Below are positions 29,960 through 42,877 of a stretch of 64,000 bases of DNA, piece after piece. Positions within the stretch are counted from its first letter, which is position 1, and each line of letters starts with the position of its first letter. Source of the stretch: Diabrotica undecimpunctata (Eukaryota > Arthropoda > Insecta > Coleoptera > Chrysomelidae); contig NC_092812.1 in the NCBI RefSeq assembly GCF_040954645.1, forward strand, positions 2,914,001-2,978,000. Reading direction: 5' to 3'. A model generated the notes under the pieces. It made no database searches. It was not told the DNA's origin and saw only the letters and a program-made list of their open reading frames with translations. Both the position numbers and the translations under genes were made by a program.

Positions 29960-30089
29960 GAAATTCCAGAAATAAAAAGGATTTTCGATATTCAGAGCTA
30001 CTTAGAAGAAACTGAACTGTCATTTTGGAACTTGTACTACGATTATAAACCATATACCGACCCTAACGATTGGCTGCCACCATTTAAAG
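29960..30089 (+). CDS. apolpp: Apolipophorin (large lipid-transfer protein), internal exon A
   Basis: Acceptor TATTTTTAG/G and donor AAAG/GTAAGT bound 130 nt coding for 43 residues plus one base (phase 1 exit). It includes FWNLYYDYKPYTDPNDWLPP, which I recognise as the segment just before the von Willebrand D domain of insect apolipophorins, haemolymph proteins that carry lipid between tissues. No stop occurs in this frame and no defect is visible, unlike everything around it. It joins in frame to the exon at 56305, 26,215 bp away. Upstream exons are not seen in the window. The identification is from remembered family features, and another large lipid-transfer protein is possible. Confidence 0.8.
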
Positions 30090-30545
30090 GTAAGTTAGTT
30101 AGTTTGATTGTACTAAAATATACAATTTTATCATTTATTGATAAAATTTCTGAATTATTAAGTCAATGCATAATCACAAATTTAGCTAGTGAGCGGTTTC
30201 CGAGATAATCAAAAAAAAGCACCAAGGTTACTTACCACCCAAAAGTCGAAATATACATTGTGGATTAACACGTCGCATGCTTAAAGCCTAACGATATGCT
30301 ATTGATAGGTGCTGAGAGTATTTTTTTGTAAATCGTTATAACTGTGATTGGTTTCTTGTTGGCAGAATACATCTACAAGTTTTTTGCTAAATTTTGTCTT
30401 TTTTAACACGTGACGCTCATAGGCGTCGTCAGCAATAGATCATTAATGTTTCATCCATATGTTAAGAAACTCACATGTGCGTCATTATTGTCAAAAGAAT
30501 AATTTACTGGAAATTTTAATAGAAAACATTTTACAATAATAATAT

Positions 30546-31172
30546 CAATAATTACAAAATATTATCATTATGAAACTGTACAAAACAATTTCCAACACAA
30601 AGGCCAGGTTTTTCAGGACAGAAGCTGCAAATCTGCTGCTTTGAACATATCTTACATCTTTTTTTTTATCCGACCTTTACTATCAACAATTAAAATTTGT
30701 GAAATGTTGTGCTTGTCTGTTGTTTGTTGTTGTTTGTATGCTGGAGTAACCAATACTATTTCAGAATTTTTTAAAAGATGTCTGATAATTTCTAAACGAT
30801 ATTCATATAAATTCATTTTTATACCAGTGTATGGAGTATAACTTTTGTATAAATAATAGGAATTTATTAACAAATCTTGAAATATGTGAATACCTATTTT
30901 TTTTATACCATCTGAGCGTCTTTCGCTCACATGGTTAGTATGCGAGTATTTAATCTTTGCGATCAAAACCACTCATAAAATCGTTATACATGGATACGTA
31001 GGGGTTTTATTTTTATTTGGTTTCTTTTGTTTTCAGTTTCGATAAGATCATTTTTAAATTCCGTGGATATGTACATAACTTCTCTTTTATTTCTCCACTT
31101 TCCTACCAAAATGCCATCTTTGTATTGCCCTACTGTCTGTCCATGTGCTAGTTTAGCTTGTAAGAAAAACAA
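30546..31172 (-). pseudogene. piggyBac 2 transposase, C-terminal half
   Basis: From 31172: AHGQTVGQYKDGILVGKWRN and REVMYISTEF. In another frame YNDFMSGFDRKD (third catalytic Asp, about 30965-31000) follows, then IGIHIFQDLLINSYYLYKS (30860-30900). It ends in a cysteine-rich CSFCPEKPGLCVGNCF (about 30570-30640). Two or more frameshifts separate these blocks. The order and motifs are those of the piggyBac catalytic core and C-terminal zinc-binding domain. Confidence 0.8.
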
Positions 31173-31174
31173 AT

Positions 31175-33110
31175 GAGGAATGATGTAACAAAAACAAATA
31201 AATTAAAGCTGGCTAGCAGAATGTGCCGGAGAGTGACTACTTGACACTCAAAAGAGGATTCGGCCAATTTGCATGCCCTATCGAGACCGTAAAGTGCAAA
31301 TAAGAATGACAGGATACTTAAAAAAAAAAAATAACGTAAATGAAAGTGGTAAATTATGGAAGTTGCTCTAAGATATGATTGGGCCCCAGGAAAGTATTAA
31401 CATATACCTTCCAAGGTATCTTGTAAAGCTGTTTGCTACAATAAACGGGAAACAGGTATTCATTAAAAAATTTAGTTTTCACCACAAATTTTTTTCCCTA
31501 TCCAAATATATACAATATAATTTTTTTATAGCTACCCACCACCAATTATGTACAGTTAATCTAGTTACTTATATACAAAGAAAAATAGCCTGGTTACACA
31601 CAACTGATCCTTGATAAACTGAATTTACAAATAATAAAATATAGGAACAAATTTAATGACTATACCTAAAAAGGTAATTTACTTGCCTACTAGAGATGTA
31701 ATTCTGTATTTCGGCTTTCAATTAAATGTCTTAACAAGTAATAAGCACACTATCCTGAAGGGAAAGATGTCCAAAGGTTTAAATATATAATAATAATAAA
31801 ATATCAAAAAATAACTCTCAGATTAAATGTGTACACAAGAAATCGTGCAAATGAGTTAAACGGGAGGATTTAAAACCTCAACCTACTTAGTCCTTAAATG
31901 TGATTAAATATTATTTTAGAAAAAAAAATGATGGTTTTTTATTATTATTTTAAAAAAGTATGATTTAAAGTTAAAAAAAAATATAGAAAAGATTAAAACT
32001 AATAAATAAACTTAATACAGGTTTACGAGATTTTATATTCTGAAGGAGGAAGATACTTCTCGCTGCTTTCTCAAATTGTCCGGGAATAACAAGGCCAGAT
32101 CTGGACCTCTGGGGAACAGCCACGCAAAAAAAATCAACTCTGGAACCAGGTGTAGTTCCGACCAGGTATTAACTTAAAAATTCTTCTTGAAAACATCCAA
32201 AAAAAAACAAAATCAAAAATTCTTCCCTCGACTTCTGCTTGACTCCCAGATGTAGGCTAAAAAAACATTTGTTTTAGAGTTCTTTCTTACTCTTGATACA
32301 GAGTAGGGAAAAAACACAAGGTTTATGAACCTTGAAAGGTTTTATAAAGTTTACTTATGAAGTGTGGAAGCAAAAACTTAATGGTTTTGTAAATGATGTG
32401 ACCTTCGTATGGTTTGACAGTATTTTAAGTAAAGTGGATTAATTATATCGACAATTTTAACGAAAAGCATGATATGGATAATAATATATTTTATAATATA
32501 ATGAACGGTATACGACAGAATATTTTTATCGATACTCTTAGTACATAATAAATTGTTTTAAAGATAGATAATTATCTTTTTTTAAGGCCGGGAAGTAAAA
32601 TTAAAATACATATGATTTTATATCAATAACACCTTCGATTTACATGTTGAATTTTCTTAATGAAATGATGGGAAGCATTTAAGATAAATATATCGAATCA
32701 AATGAAAAATGAGGATACTGTAGGATTTCAAAAATGGCTGATGGTTTTTATATTTTTATTTTATTGATAATTAGATAAACTTACCGGCTCAGAGTGGATA
32801 TAAACCAACAGGACACAAAAAAACCAAACCAAAACTTCCTGCAACTTCTTCTTAAAAAAAACTTTAATATTCTAAATAAAAACCTTTTATGCCTTCTCTG
32901 GCCCCTACCTCTAAACCCAAGTGTCTCTACCGAACGTTGAAGCAGAAGTGAGCAATCAGCACTTGTTTTGAGTTAGCTAAACTATGATTGCAAATATAGA
33001 CGCTTGGTGTCGCTGTTGAATACCAACTTAAAATTTAAGAATTAAGGAAATTATTAAGAGGATATGGATTTAAAATTTTTATTTAAAGTGAATAAAGAAT
33101 TATTGAAGTG
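31175..33110. mobile_element. Unidentified ~1.9-kb insertion in piggyBac 2
   Basis: This block separates NRKKGLGACNES (33140) from QAKLAHGQTVG (31160), which are nearly adjacent in intact piggyBac transposases. It contains no readable protein. Two GC-richer patches (32040-32190 and 32775-32960) may be leftovers of an LTR or other element, but no terminal repeats were identified. Confidence 0.5.
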
Positions 33111-34091
33111 ACGGACTCGTTACAAGCTCCTAAACCTTTTTTACGGTTACTTTTTCTCTTGGAAATTAAAGTTTCTGTGCAGAAGGTATTGTTTTGTAAA
33201 AGCGTTTTTGCTAAATCAACACTACCATAAAAATTATCTATAAAAAGAGAATGCCCAACGTTAAGTTTATCTCGCATTAGTTCTAAAACTACTTTTTCAG
33301 AGTGGCCCTTTCCACATGCAGAGCCATAACGTCCTGCATATACTTAATTTCACACAAAGCGCTAAGCCGTTGAGTTCTGCCAACACACATAATAATTTAA
33401 GTCCGTATTAGTGACGTTTGCTTTTCATATATATTCCAAATCTACCACGCCACAATACCATACTTCCATCAAGGGATAGATTTTTTCCTGGTTGATATAT
33501 TTCAGCCATTATATTATTGAAATAATTTAAAAGTGGTTTAATTTTATAGAGTTTATCTGATATTATACCCTCTTCTGGATATCTGGCAGAATGTAGACAT
33601 CTCAAAATAAGTAAGTAACGATCTCGGTTCATATTGTTATGGAAACATTTCAATTGAAAAAGAGGATCAGTATTCCAGTAGTACTGGATTCTATTGGTTT
33701 TCCATGTTCTCATATGCAATGTTATTGCAAAAAATGTTTTAAGTTCGTTCGTATTTTCATTTCTACCTGCGTTTTCATTCCTACCAACGCTTCAACCAAT
33801 CCAGAATAATCATTTTCTTCTTCAATATCTAAAAAAAAAAAAGAAAATTAAGCAATTGTACAAGAAAATCTAATGCTGTAAAATAATTCTGTTAATAATA
33901 TTCTAAAAGGTTGATATTAGAAATAAACATTTCAAAACATGTATACAAATGAAGTTATAATATAATTTTGAATTCATTTCTCTAATCTCATATTGGAATC
34001 ATATCTGTACTTTATAATAAACATATCTATATCTTCACCTGAAAGAACTACGCTATTATTGGATTCATTGAATTCATATTCACTATAGATG
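33083..34091 (-). pseudogene. piggyBac 2 transposase, N-terminal half
   Basis: An acidic start (EYEFNESNNSVVLSGED near 34050), a probable intron about 33840-34045, then EENDYSGLVEALVG. The catalytic region reads YYWNTDPLFQLKCF, DRYLLILRCLHSA, YQPGKNLSLDGSMVLWRGR (first catalytic Asp) and, after a break near 33400, GHSLFIDNFYGSVDLAKTLL (second Asp). The frame at 33277-33083 then runs into inserted DNA. Frameshifts occur near 33740 and 33300-33400. Confidence 0.8.
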
Positions 34092-34469
34092 AATTATTAT
34101 TTAATATATTATACCATGCGTTCCATATGTATGCAATAAATTCATTTTTAGCGTTATTATGTACTTTGTAAAAAAACCTGAAACAGATTGATTTTTATTC
34201 TTAAATTGACAATTTATAGCATAAAAATATTATACCCTTCCAGCACCCCCTTTGAATTATAAGCACCCCCTCGAAAATTTGAAATATCAAAGGGTGTCGT
34301 ATGGCACCTTGTTAGAAATGGATTTTAGTCCTCTGCTCAGCAATATAAAGTTTTTTAAGTTTGGTACAATCATAACTGAGAAAATTAATTTTTAAGATAT
34401 AAAATTTGTATAATGTCTCTATTACAAAACTTTAGGTTGACTGATAATAATAATGTCACATAAAATATT

Positions 34470-35640
34470 TAGAATGTATCTGACCACCATTCCCTTCTTG
34501 ACAATAACCAAGGCGATTTTGGAATTCTGGTACAACATTTTGTTCGACCTCGGGAATGATTTTGTTAATTTATTTTGTTATCATAACTTTTAAATCAGCA
34601 ATACTTTTTGGTCTATTAAATTATACTTTAGATTTTAAATAACCTCATAAGAAGTAATCAAGAGGAGTTAAATCGCGGGATCTAGTATCATATCAATCAG
34701 CAATACTTTTTGGTCTATTAAATTATACTTTAGATTTTAAATAACCTCATAAGAAGTAATCAAGAGGAGTTAAATCGCGGGATCTAGTCGGCTATTCGAT
34801 CGTTTCACGTCGTCCAATCCACCTACTGGGAAAAACGTTATTTAAATAATTTCTAACTATATGTGCAAAATGATTAACATCAGGAAAAAATCTTCATAGA
34901 GTAGGCACTAAAAAGAATAAAAAAATCTTGATAAACCTCACTATCAACTAAGCCCTCAAAAAAATAAGGACCAATAATTTTATTGTTAATGATACCAGCC
35001 AAACGTTCACTTTTTTAGGATATTTCGTGAGTCTCACACACTCAATAAGGATTTTATCTGCTACAATATCTACAGTTCTGTTTGTTAACCGTTCCGTTTA
35101 AATGAAACGTCGCTTCATCAGAAAAAACTATTTTGTTTATGAACTGCTAATCTGCGTTCATTCTGTCCATCATCATTTCACAGAATTCTTGCCTTATATC
35201 AGGATCATCTTCACTTAACTCCCGATCTAACTGAACTTTGTAAGGGTGGTATTTTTCTTTATGTAAAACTCTTAAAATAGATGATTTACTTACATCATTG
35301 ATGGCGGCAAGTTCTCGAGTTGTCTTATGTGGATTTTCCTCAATCTTTAGAAGTATATCTAAATTTGTTTAATCAATTAATTTAACATTTCTACCTGGTT
35401 TTTCAATATTCTTTACATGTCCAGTATAACGAAACTTCTATTCAATTTTGCTAACTGTAGACTGCGAAACTTATTGACCAGGGTATTTATTATTAAACAT
35501 TTTACAAACCTCCTTTTGAGTTCTGGTTTAATTAACACAACCAATCATAATTAAAATATTCATTGAGTCTCGGACAAATGAGCCATAATTAAATTCAATA
35601 CGCGCACCAATATTATACTGATGTCTTTTAGTAACTTTAA
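34470..35640 (-). pseudogene. Mariner-like transposase, decayed
   Basis: On the minus strand: an HTH region near 35330-35560; FHLNGTVNKQNCRY (about 35080-35110); GIINNKIIGPYFFEGLVDSEVYQDF (34920-35000); RSRDLTPLDYFL and GYLKSKVXFNRPKSIADLK (34600-34690), the last catalytic Asp block. Many stops and frameshifts are present, and the second catalytic Asp block is not readable. A 102-bp direct duplication repeats the PLDYFL segment. Confidence 0.75.
34594..34797. repeat. 102-bp tandem duplication in the mariner transposase
   Basis: ATCAGCAATACTTTTTGGTC starts at 34594 and again at 34696; each unit ends in GGGATCTAGT. The units look identical over about 93 bp, so the duplication is young relative to the element. 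Confidence 0.9.
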
Positions 35641-36239
35641 ATACCTAAATGACAGCAGCGTACTAGATTCATATCAATTGTTTATTTGGCTTTTTGACTA
35701 ATATTTTAATATCTTCAAAGTGTTTTCCCTAATGTTTAGCAGTACAGATAAGAAAATATCTGATCATTTCTAAAGTCAATTTTAGTAGACCAGGCAATAT
35801 TGCTGATTTAAAAGTCAGGATAACGGAATAAATTAACAAAATCACCTTCGAGGTCATACAAAATGTACGAGAATTACAAAATCGCCTAGGTTATTGTCAA
35901 GAAGTGATTAATGGTAGTCAAGTTGAACATTTAATTTAATTGTAAAAATAAATTTTCTCAGTTATGATTGCACAAACTCAAAAAACTTTATATTGCTGAA
36001 CAGAGAACTAAAATCCCTTTTTAACAAGGTGTCACACGACCCCCGTTGTTATTTAAAATTTTCGAGGGGGTGATTATAATTCAAAGGGGTTGCTGGAGGG
36101 GGATAATATTTCCATACTGTAAATTGTCAATTTAAGAATAAAAATCGACCTGTTTCAGGTTTTTTTCACATAGTACATAATAACGCTAAAAATAAATTTA
36201 TTCCATACATATGGACCGCATGGTATAATTGATCAGTAC

Positions 36240-36744
36240 TATAATAATTGATCTCTTACAATTTGAATTATTTGCATTCATTCTACCACACGAAGTACTA
36301 TATTTCAATCTTTTACAATGTGAATTATTATTTGCATTTATTTTAATAAACGTCATTAGTTTCATAGTTTGACAACTAAAAAGCATGACAACCTATTATG
36401 TATGTACGGAATTCTGTAATAGATACGGTTTTAATAAATAAATAAAATAATAGTAACAGATTATACGGATAGATAGATTTTTAATAATAAATTGTAACAG
36501 ATAGATACGGATTTCGGTTGTTGACTGTGATAATCAGCATTATCTTTTCTAATAATGTAATAATTATCCAAAATAAAAAAGTCTAATCGCAAAAAATAGA
36601 ATAAAGTTAATTTAAATTTAGAAAATATATTAATTTAATAAATTTGATATCGCAAAATAAAGATAATACAGAATCTAAATTTAAATAATGAATTAGTTTT
36701 TATACTTGAAGAAAAGATTTTCTTTTTTGATTACCGGTGTCTTT
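36240..36744. other. AT-rich stretch with short degenerate repeats
   Basis: Imperfect repeats of a TTGAATTATTTGCATT unit (36255-36350) and of AGATAGATACGGATT-like units (36415-36520). No gene seen. Confidence 0.5.
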
Positions 36745-37195
36745 TCTTTGTTTTTTATTTTTATAGTGTTGGTGCAAAACAGAATTATTGTGAGTCCATT
36801 TTTGGAAGGATAACTTGCAGTGATCATTTCTTCTCTTAAGGTATAAGTTATGTTAGATAATGCTTTCGTCGAAATAAAAATAGTCCCGACTCATCTGCGT
36901 TAAAATATCTAGCGTTGAGTATCGCTTCATAATTTAAGCAGTTTTTCCTTTCAATCAGAAACCACTAAGTAATTTTCCCCAGCTGTTTCGTCATATATAA
37001 ATTTGAAGCAACTATTTTGTTGCTTTCAAAATTTCTCAAGCCTAGAAGAACTAGAAGCTTTCATATCAATGCTTAGTTCAGTTGCAATTTCTACTGCTTT
37101 TCTTTGAATAATTTTACCAAAAACAATATTATTTTTTAACCCCAATTTACGAAGCAAATCGAAAATAATTTAATTTAATACAGCACCCGAGAAGA
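36745..37195 (-). pseudogene. pogo/Tigger-like transposase fragment
   Basis: Minus strand: DLLRKLGLKNNIVFGKIIQR and ELSIDMKASSSSRLEKF (37190-37020), the CENP-B-type HTH, then after a gap LNARYFNADESGLF (about 36900), the first catalytic Asp block of pogo-type DDE transposases, and TIILFCTNT (36770). The intervening residues are missing or out of frame, and the catalytic D-D pair cannot be completed. Confidence 0.65.
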
Positions 37196-37199
37196 AATT

Positions 37200-38000
37200 A
37201 CCGAAACACAAGTAAAATTGAAGAAGGCAATGGAAACATTCTAAAAGGATACAAAGAAATAATATTGACATAGACAAAGTATTTATCATTATGTATATAA
37301 AAATGCCGTGGCCGGTCTGGCAGGACCAACCTGTGATTTCTGGAACAGCTTCATATAAACGACAGGCTAATAAAAAAAGTAAACTGAGAATACCTGAATT
37401 ACTTTAACCATAATAACGGGAACTATGGAACTATTGGTAGTAGAAGGAAAGGTAGAAAACGTTTTTGAGAACCGCTTGATAAATAGGTTAACAGATTGTT
37501 TCCTCTACAAACTCTTCCAAAAAGTAAACTTTTATACACAAGGGTATTTATGCTAGACAATACAAAACATAAAGTAGAAACCCTCAATTTAGAAGAGTGA
37601 TATCATAGTTTAAACGCGGAATATCCTCAAATTTAAATGTACACAGCGGCCCTCGAAAACTGCCTGTTTTCTCGATTGCAATTTGCGTTTCAAAGTAGTA
37701 TATTTATTTGTGCTTCTCTATAGTAGACTTGACCAGAAGTTGTCGAACAGTGTAGCCAATTCTTGTTCTCAAGTAGTAATTATGGTCATACAAAACCTGT
37801 ATTCTCCCATGCAGAGATTATTACCGTCATAAAAATACAAAAAACCTGATCTTTTCAATAGTAAAAATTAAGCACACAATTGTAATGAAATAAATTTTAT
37901 TTATATGTTCCGTTTCGTTACATATTTAAATTTATAAAATAAAAATCGATATTTTAAAACAATATTGTTCAATCGTTTGGCAACTTTGGAATTAGCGACG
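37200..38000. other. Unassigned stretch
   Basis: No readable protein, tandem repeat or element end found. It presumably belongs to the nested piggyBac complex or to older insertions. Confidence 0.4.
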
Positions 38001-38225
38001 GAACCCCGTTTCAATTCAGATCCACAGAAAGCCGTCAAACTAGTTTTTGTCAAGCGAGTGCCCATCAACAATAGGTTATTTACATTGGCGTATCTGAGAG
38101 TAGGGTATTTTATGCGATAAGTTTGTGTTATTGATAAAACGTGTTATTGATAATACGAGTGTTATAGTTTGTCGTTTTATAGTAAATAATTAGTTATATT
38201 CTGTGATTATTTGGTTTGAGTTTTA

Positions 38226-39515
38226 TTGGAGTTGGACGAAAAACCGAGTTGTTCCAAGAGAAGACTGCAAAATTCTGATGTTGATTCCAAAAATGAAATG
38301 CCGCAAAAGAGACGGAAAATGTTAACGTCCGAAGAGAAGGTAATAATACGAAACGTTTATGAAGCAATTGTCGGCAGAAAAATGGAATTAAATGTTAGTC
38401 AAGCGGTCGACATTTGTAGCAGTTTAACAAAAGTATCCGTTAGCTGTATTTATCGTGTACTTAAAAATACATCGGAAAATAAAAAGCAAGAAAAAGGTAA
38501 AACTAGAGGTAGGAAAAGCATTGTTTTGGATGACGAGACAAGGAATATTATACGTCGAAAAATTCATTAATTTTATTTTCGGAATGAAATTCCAACACTG
38601 AAAAATATTTCTCAAGAGCTCGAAAACGATGACTCCTTACCCAAGATATCTCGTAGAGTCTTAACCAGGACCATGCGTGAAATGAACTTTCGATATGTAA
38701 AACTCAACAGAAAAAGTATGCTATTAGAAAAAAATAAAATTATTGTGCGGAGAAGAAAATATTTAGAAGAAATACGCAAAATTCGCAGCACTGGACGCAA
38801 AATATGTTATTTGGATGAAACCTGGATTAACCAAGGTTGGAAAAGGTCATACAGTTGGAAAAGTTTGGCAAGATTTAAATGTCAAAAGTAAACACGAAGC
38901 ATTTATAGAAGGCTGATATACAGGATTAAAAGCTCCATCAGGAAAGGGACGGCGTTTAATCGTCACCCATATAGGAAGTGATACAGGGTTTCTTGATGAT
39001 GGTTTTCTTCAATTTGAGTTGAAAAAAACAGGTGATTATTAAAGAAATTGAAAGGGAGGATTCAAGAATGGCTTACAGAAAAGGGGATTGTATACGAAGA
39101 ATCAATGCTTAAAATTTAGCTTCTTGACATTGCACGGTTAAGCAAAATTGAATATCTTAAATATGCTGTAGTTGAAACTGCAAAAGATTATGGTGTCAAA
39201 GTTCTGCGTCTACCACCTTATCATTGCGAACTTAATCCCATTGAACTTATCTGGGAGCAAGTGAAAGGAGATGTAGCACGCAATAACAAAACGTTCAAAT
39301 TAAACGAAATTAAGAAACTTTTGATTCAAGCAATCCTCCATGTAACTCCAGCGAAATGGGCTAAATGTATAGGCCACATAATTAAAGAAGAACATCGTAT
39401 GTGGGAACTTGACACTCATATCAAAGTTTTACTAGAGCCAATTATAATTACACCAGGTGGTGAAGATAATGACAGCGATAGCAGCACTGCATCTTCAGGT
39501 TTAGACAGCGAATAA
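38226..39515 (+). pseudogene. IS630/Tc1-like DDE transposase, internally deleted
   Basis: Begins without a clear ATG (TTG at 38226 in frame; SCSKRRLQNSDVDSKNE). A helix-turn-helix region follows (38300-38570, ending GRKSIVLDDETRNIIRRKIH, TAA at 38568-38570). ISRRVLTRTMREMNFRYVKL and ICYLDETWINQG (first catalytic Asp) lie at 38640-38840, then in other frames APSGKGRRLIVTHIGSDTGF. A deletion near 39035-39045 joins FELKKTGDY to IQEWLTEKG and removes the second catalytic Asp block. The end is intact: RLPPYHCELNPIELIWEQVK (catalytic Glu) and an acidic C-terminus to TAA at 39513. Confidence 0.8.
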
Positions 39516-39929
39516 TATTTTCTAATAGTTTAATAAGAACATCAGCATAAAAAAACCAAAAACAAAAAAAAACGAGAAGAACATAGTAAGTGTGTATAGT
39601 GTTTGTGTTTAAACACAACAAACATTATTTTTATTTTGTTTTTATAGAATTTTATTTTGTTTTATAGGATTTTATTTTGTTTTGTTTTATACTGTTTAAG
39701 TGTTTTGTTCATTTTATTTAATAAGACAATATGGCTCTTGGCGAACACCCATTTAAAAAAAGTATCGCGCCACAAGACATACCTCTGGGGTGGTGTGGAA
39801 ACTGTCTTAAAATTTGTTTTAAAAAAATTTCATTGTGTAACTGTTTAAGGACGGGTCACGTCAAAAGACGTTTTAGCGTAACTTCCGCGACAGCAGGTTG
39901 GCATCAGTAAACTTTCTGCAAAATTACTT

Positions 39930-40545
39930 CTTTTTTATAGCTTTTTGTTTGTGGCATTCTGTATTTTTAGGGGAATGAGGGAATGAGGAAAAATGAATGT
40001 AGGGAATGAGCCACAAAATATTTATTCATATGTTTATTTATTGACGTTTCGATCTCTATATCCAGAGACCGTTTTCAATTATACAAATGATAGTACTATT
40101 TATTTTCTATGGCTTTTCGCTTGTCGTTCTATATTTTTAGAAATGATGTTGGGAATAAGCCACAATATATTTATTCAAATGTTTAATTTACGGACCTTTC
40201 GATCTCTATAAAGAGACCGTTTTCAAACATACAAATGACAGATATATTTATTTTTCTATAGCTGCTTGTTTGTGGCATTCTGTATTTTTAGGGAGAAGGT
40301 TGGACATAAGCCACAATATATCTATTTACATGTTTAATACATTGACGTTTCGATCTCTATTCCGTTTTTAAAGATAGAAAAAAAAAGAAAATAAACAATA
40401 TAAGATTATAAAAATATATAATAATAAACAAATAAAATAAATATAACTACCATTTATAGCTTTGAAAGCGGTCTTTGGATATAGAGATCGAAACGTCAGT
40501 AAAAACTTGTAAATAAATATATTGTGGCCTATTTCGAACATTAAT
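39930..40545. repeat. ~151-bp tandem repeats with an inverted copy, Penelope-like
   Basis: CGATCTCTATA blocks recur at 40050, 40200 and 40351, each preceded by CAAAATATTTATTCATATG-like sequence and followed by ACCGTTTTCAA. An inverted copy lies at about 40455-40545 (GAGATCGAAACGTC). The inverse motif, a hairpin GGTCTCT...AGAGATC followed by GAAACG, is typical of Penelope pseudo-LTRs. No coding region accompanies them. Confidence 0.75.
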
Positions 40546-40814
40546 ATTTGAAAAATAAAATATAATTAACGTTAAAATAAAAATAAGTGTACGTCACTGG
40601 ATTTCCAAACAGCTTTCCGCATTTCTGGGCCTTTAAACGATGACTCACTCTCTCAAATAGTGAAATTATACCATAGGTATCTTAAAAACTCACATATACG
40701 TCATCAGCATATAATTGAAACGATATCCTGATGCTCATGTTCGTGATTAGCATGTAACGTGTTAATAGCTAGTTTCTTAACTCATATAATGCTGCTGCAT
40801 CACTGATATTGTAC

Positions 40815-42285
<1,471 letters not shown>

Positions 42286-42692
42286 ATACCCCAAAATAAT
42301 ATTTAAAATAAATAATTTACTTATTATTTTTTTAAATATTAATTTTCTATTAGTTTATTGTTCTATTAAATACATCCCTGTTCCCTGTCTATGTCAAACT
42401 GTCATGTCAAATGGAAGTTCTTGTGTTTATATTTTTCAATTACAATGAATAAAGATAATCTAAGTGTCCATATTGTGTTAAGTTTATTTATAGACAAAAT
42501 CTAGGAATTCCTTCAATTCAACAGGCTTTCATCCATATGAATTGGTAAGTTTTACACTTTATTATATTTTACACATTTTTAGCAAATCATTTATAAAATC
42601 TTTTTAGTATCTAACCCCAAATTATGATTTTTAGGGCACAAATAATTTCCATATGTACAAAATCATCAAGTATGATGTCAAATTGATTCATA
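42286..42692. other. Residual 3' interior of LTR element 2
   Basis: About 400 bp between the 3' LTR and the LINE, ending in the LINE target duplication TTGATTCATA (42683-42692). No RNase H or integrase can be read on either strand. A GAATTGGTAAGT splice-donor-like site (42539-42550, +) and TTTGACATGACAG-like motifs are present, with no known meaning. Confidence 0.5.
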
Positions 42693-42877
42693 GTTCACAT
42701 CGATACTCCAAACCGAGCGGACGTTAAGTGGTTCTCCGTTATCAACGTGCGACCGGTTTTATCGAATTGAACAGATAAGTAAATGTTAAGTGATTAAAAA
42801 GCAATCGATTAGTAATAGACTTAAAAACAATAAACTCATCAAATTAAATTTAAAAACAATTCAGTAATTTATTTATA

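Larger units (their letters stand above)
34108..36229 (-). mobile_element. Mariner-like element with ~288-bp inverted repeats
   Basis: 34108-34395 matches the inverse of 35943-36229 with scattered differences. Within each repeat a C-rich block (CCAGCACCCCCTTTGAAT) follows 130 bp of AT-rich sequence, so the true transposon ends may be at about 34240 and 36105. Mariner transposase remnants lie between on the minus strand. No clean TA duplication was seen at the outermost positions. Confidence 0.65.
30269..40762 (-). mobile_element. Second piggyBac-type element, expanded by nested insertions
   Basis: Transposase pieces on the minus strand run from about 34090 down to 30546. TTAA at 30265-30268 followed by CACGTCGCATGC, and GCATGTAACGTG followed by TTAA at 40763-40766, form plausible terminal inverted repeats (10 of 12 matching). 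AACTCACAT...CGTCAT motifs lie near both ends (30470-30490 and 40688-40705). If correct, one 3-4 kb element has grown to 10.5 kb by insertions at about 31175-33110 and 34108-40540. The right border is the weaker part. Confidence 0.5.

Noticed and set aside
39930..40390. CRISPR-like or satellite array
   Set aside because: About 151-bp units with diverged copies, no spacers, and motifs of Penelope pseudo-LTRs.
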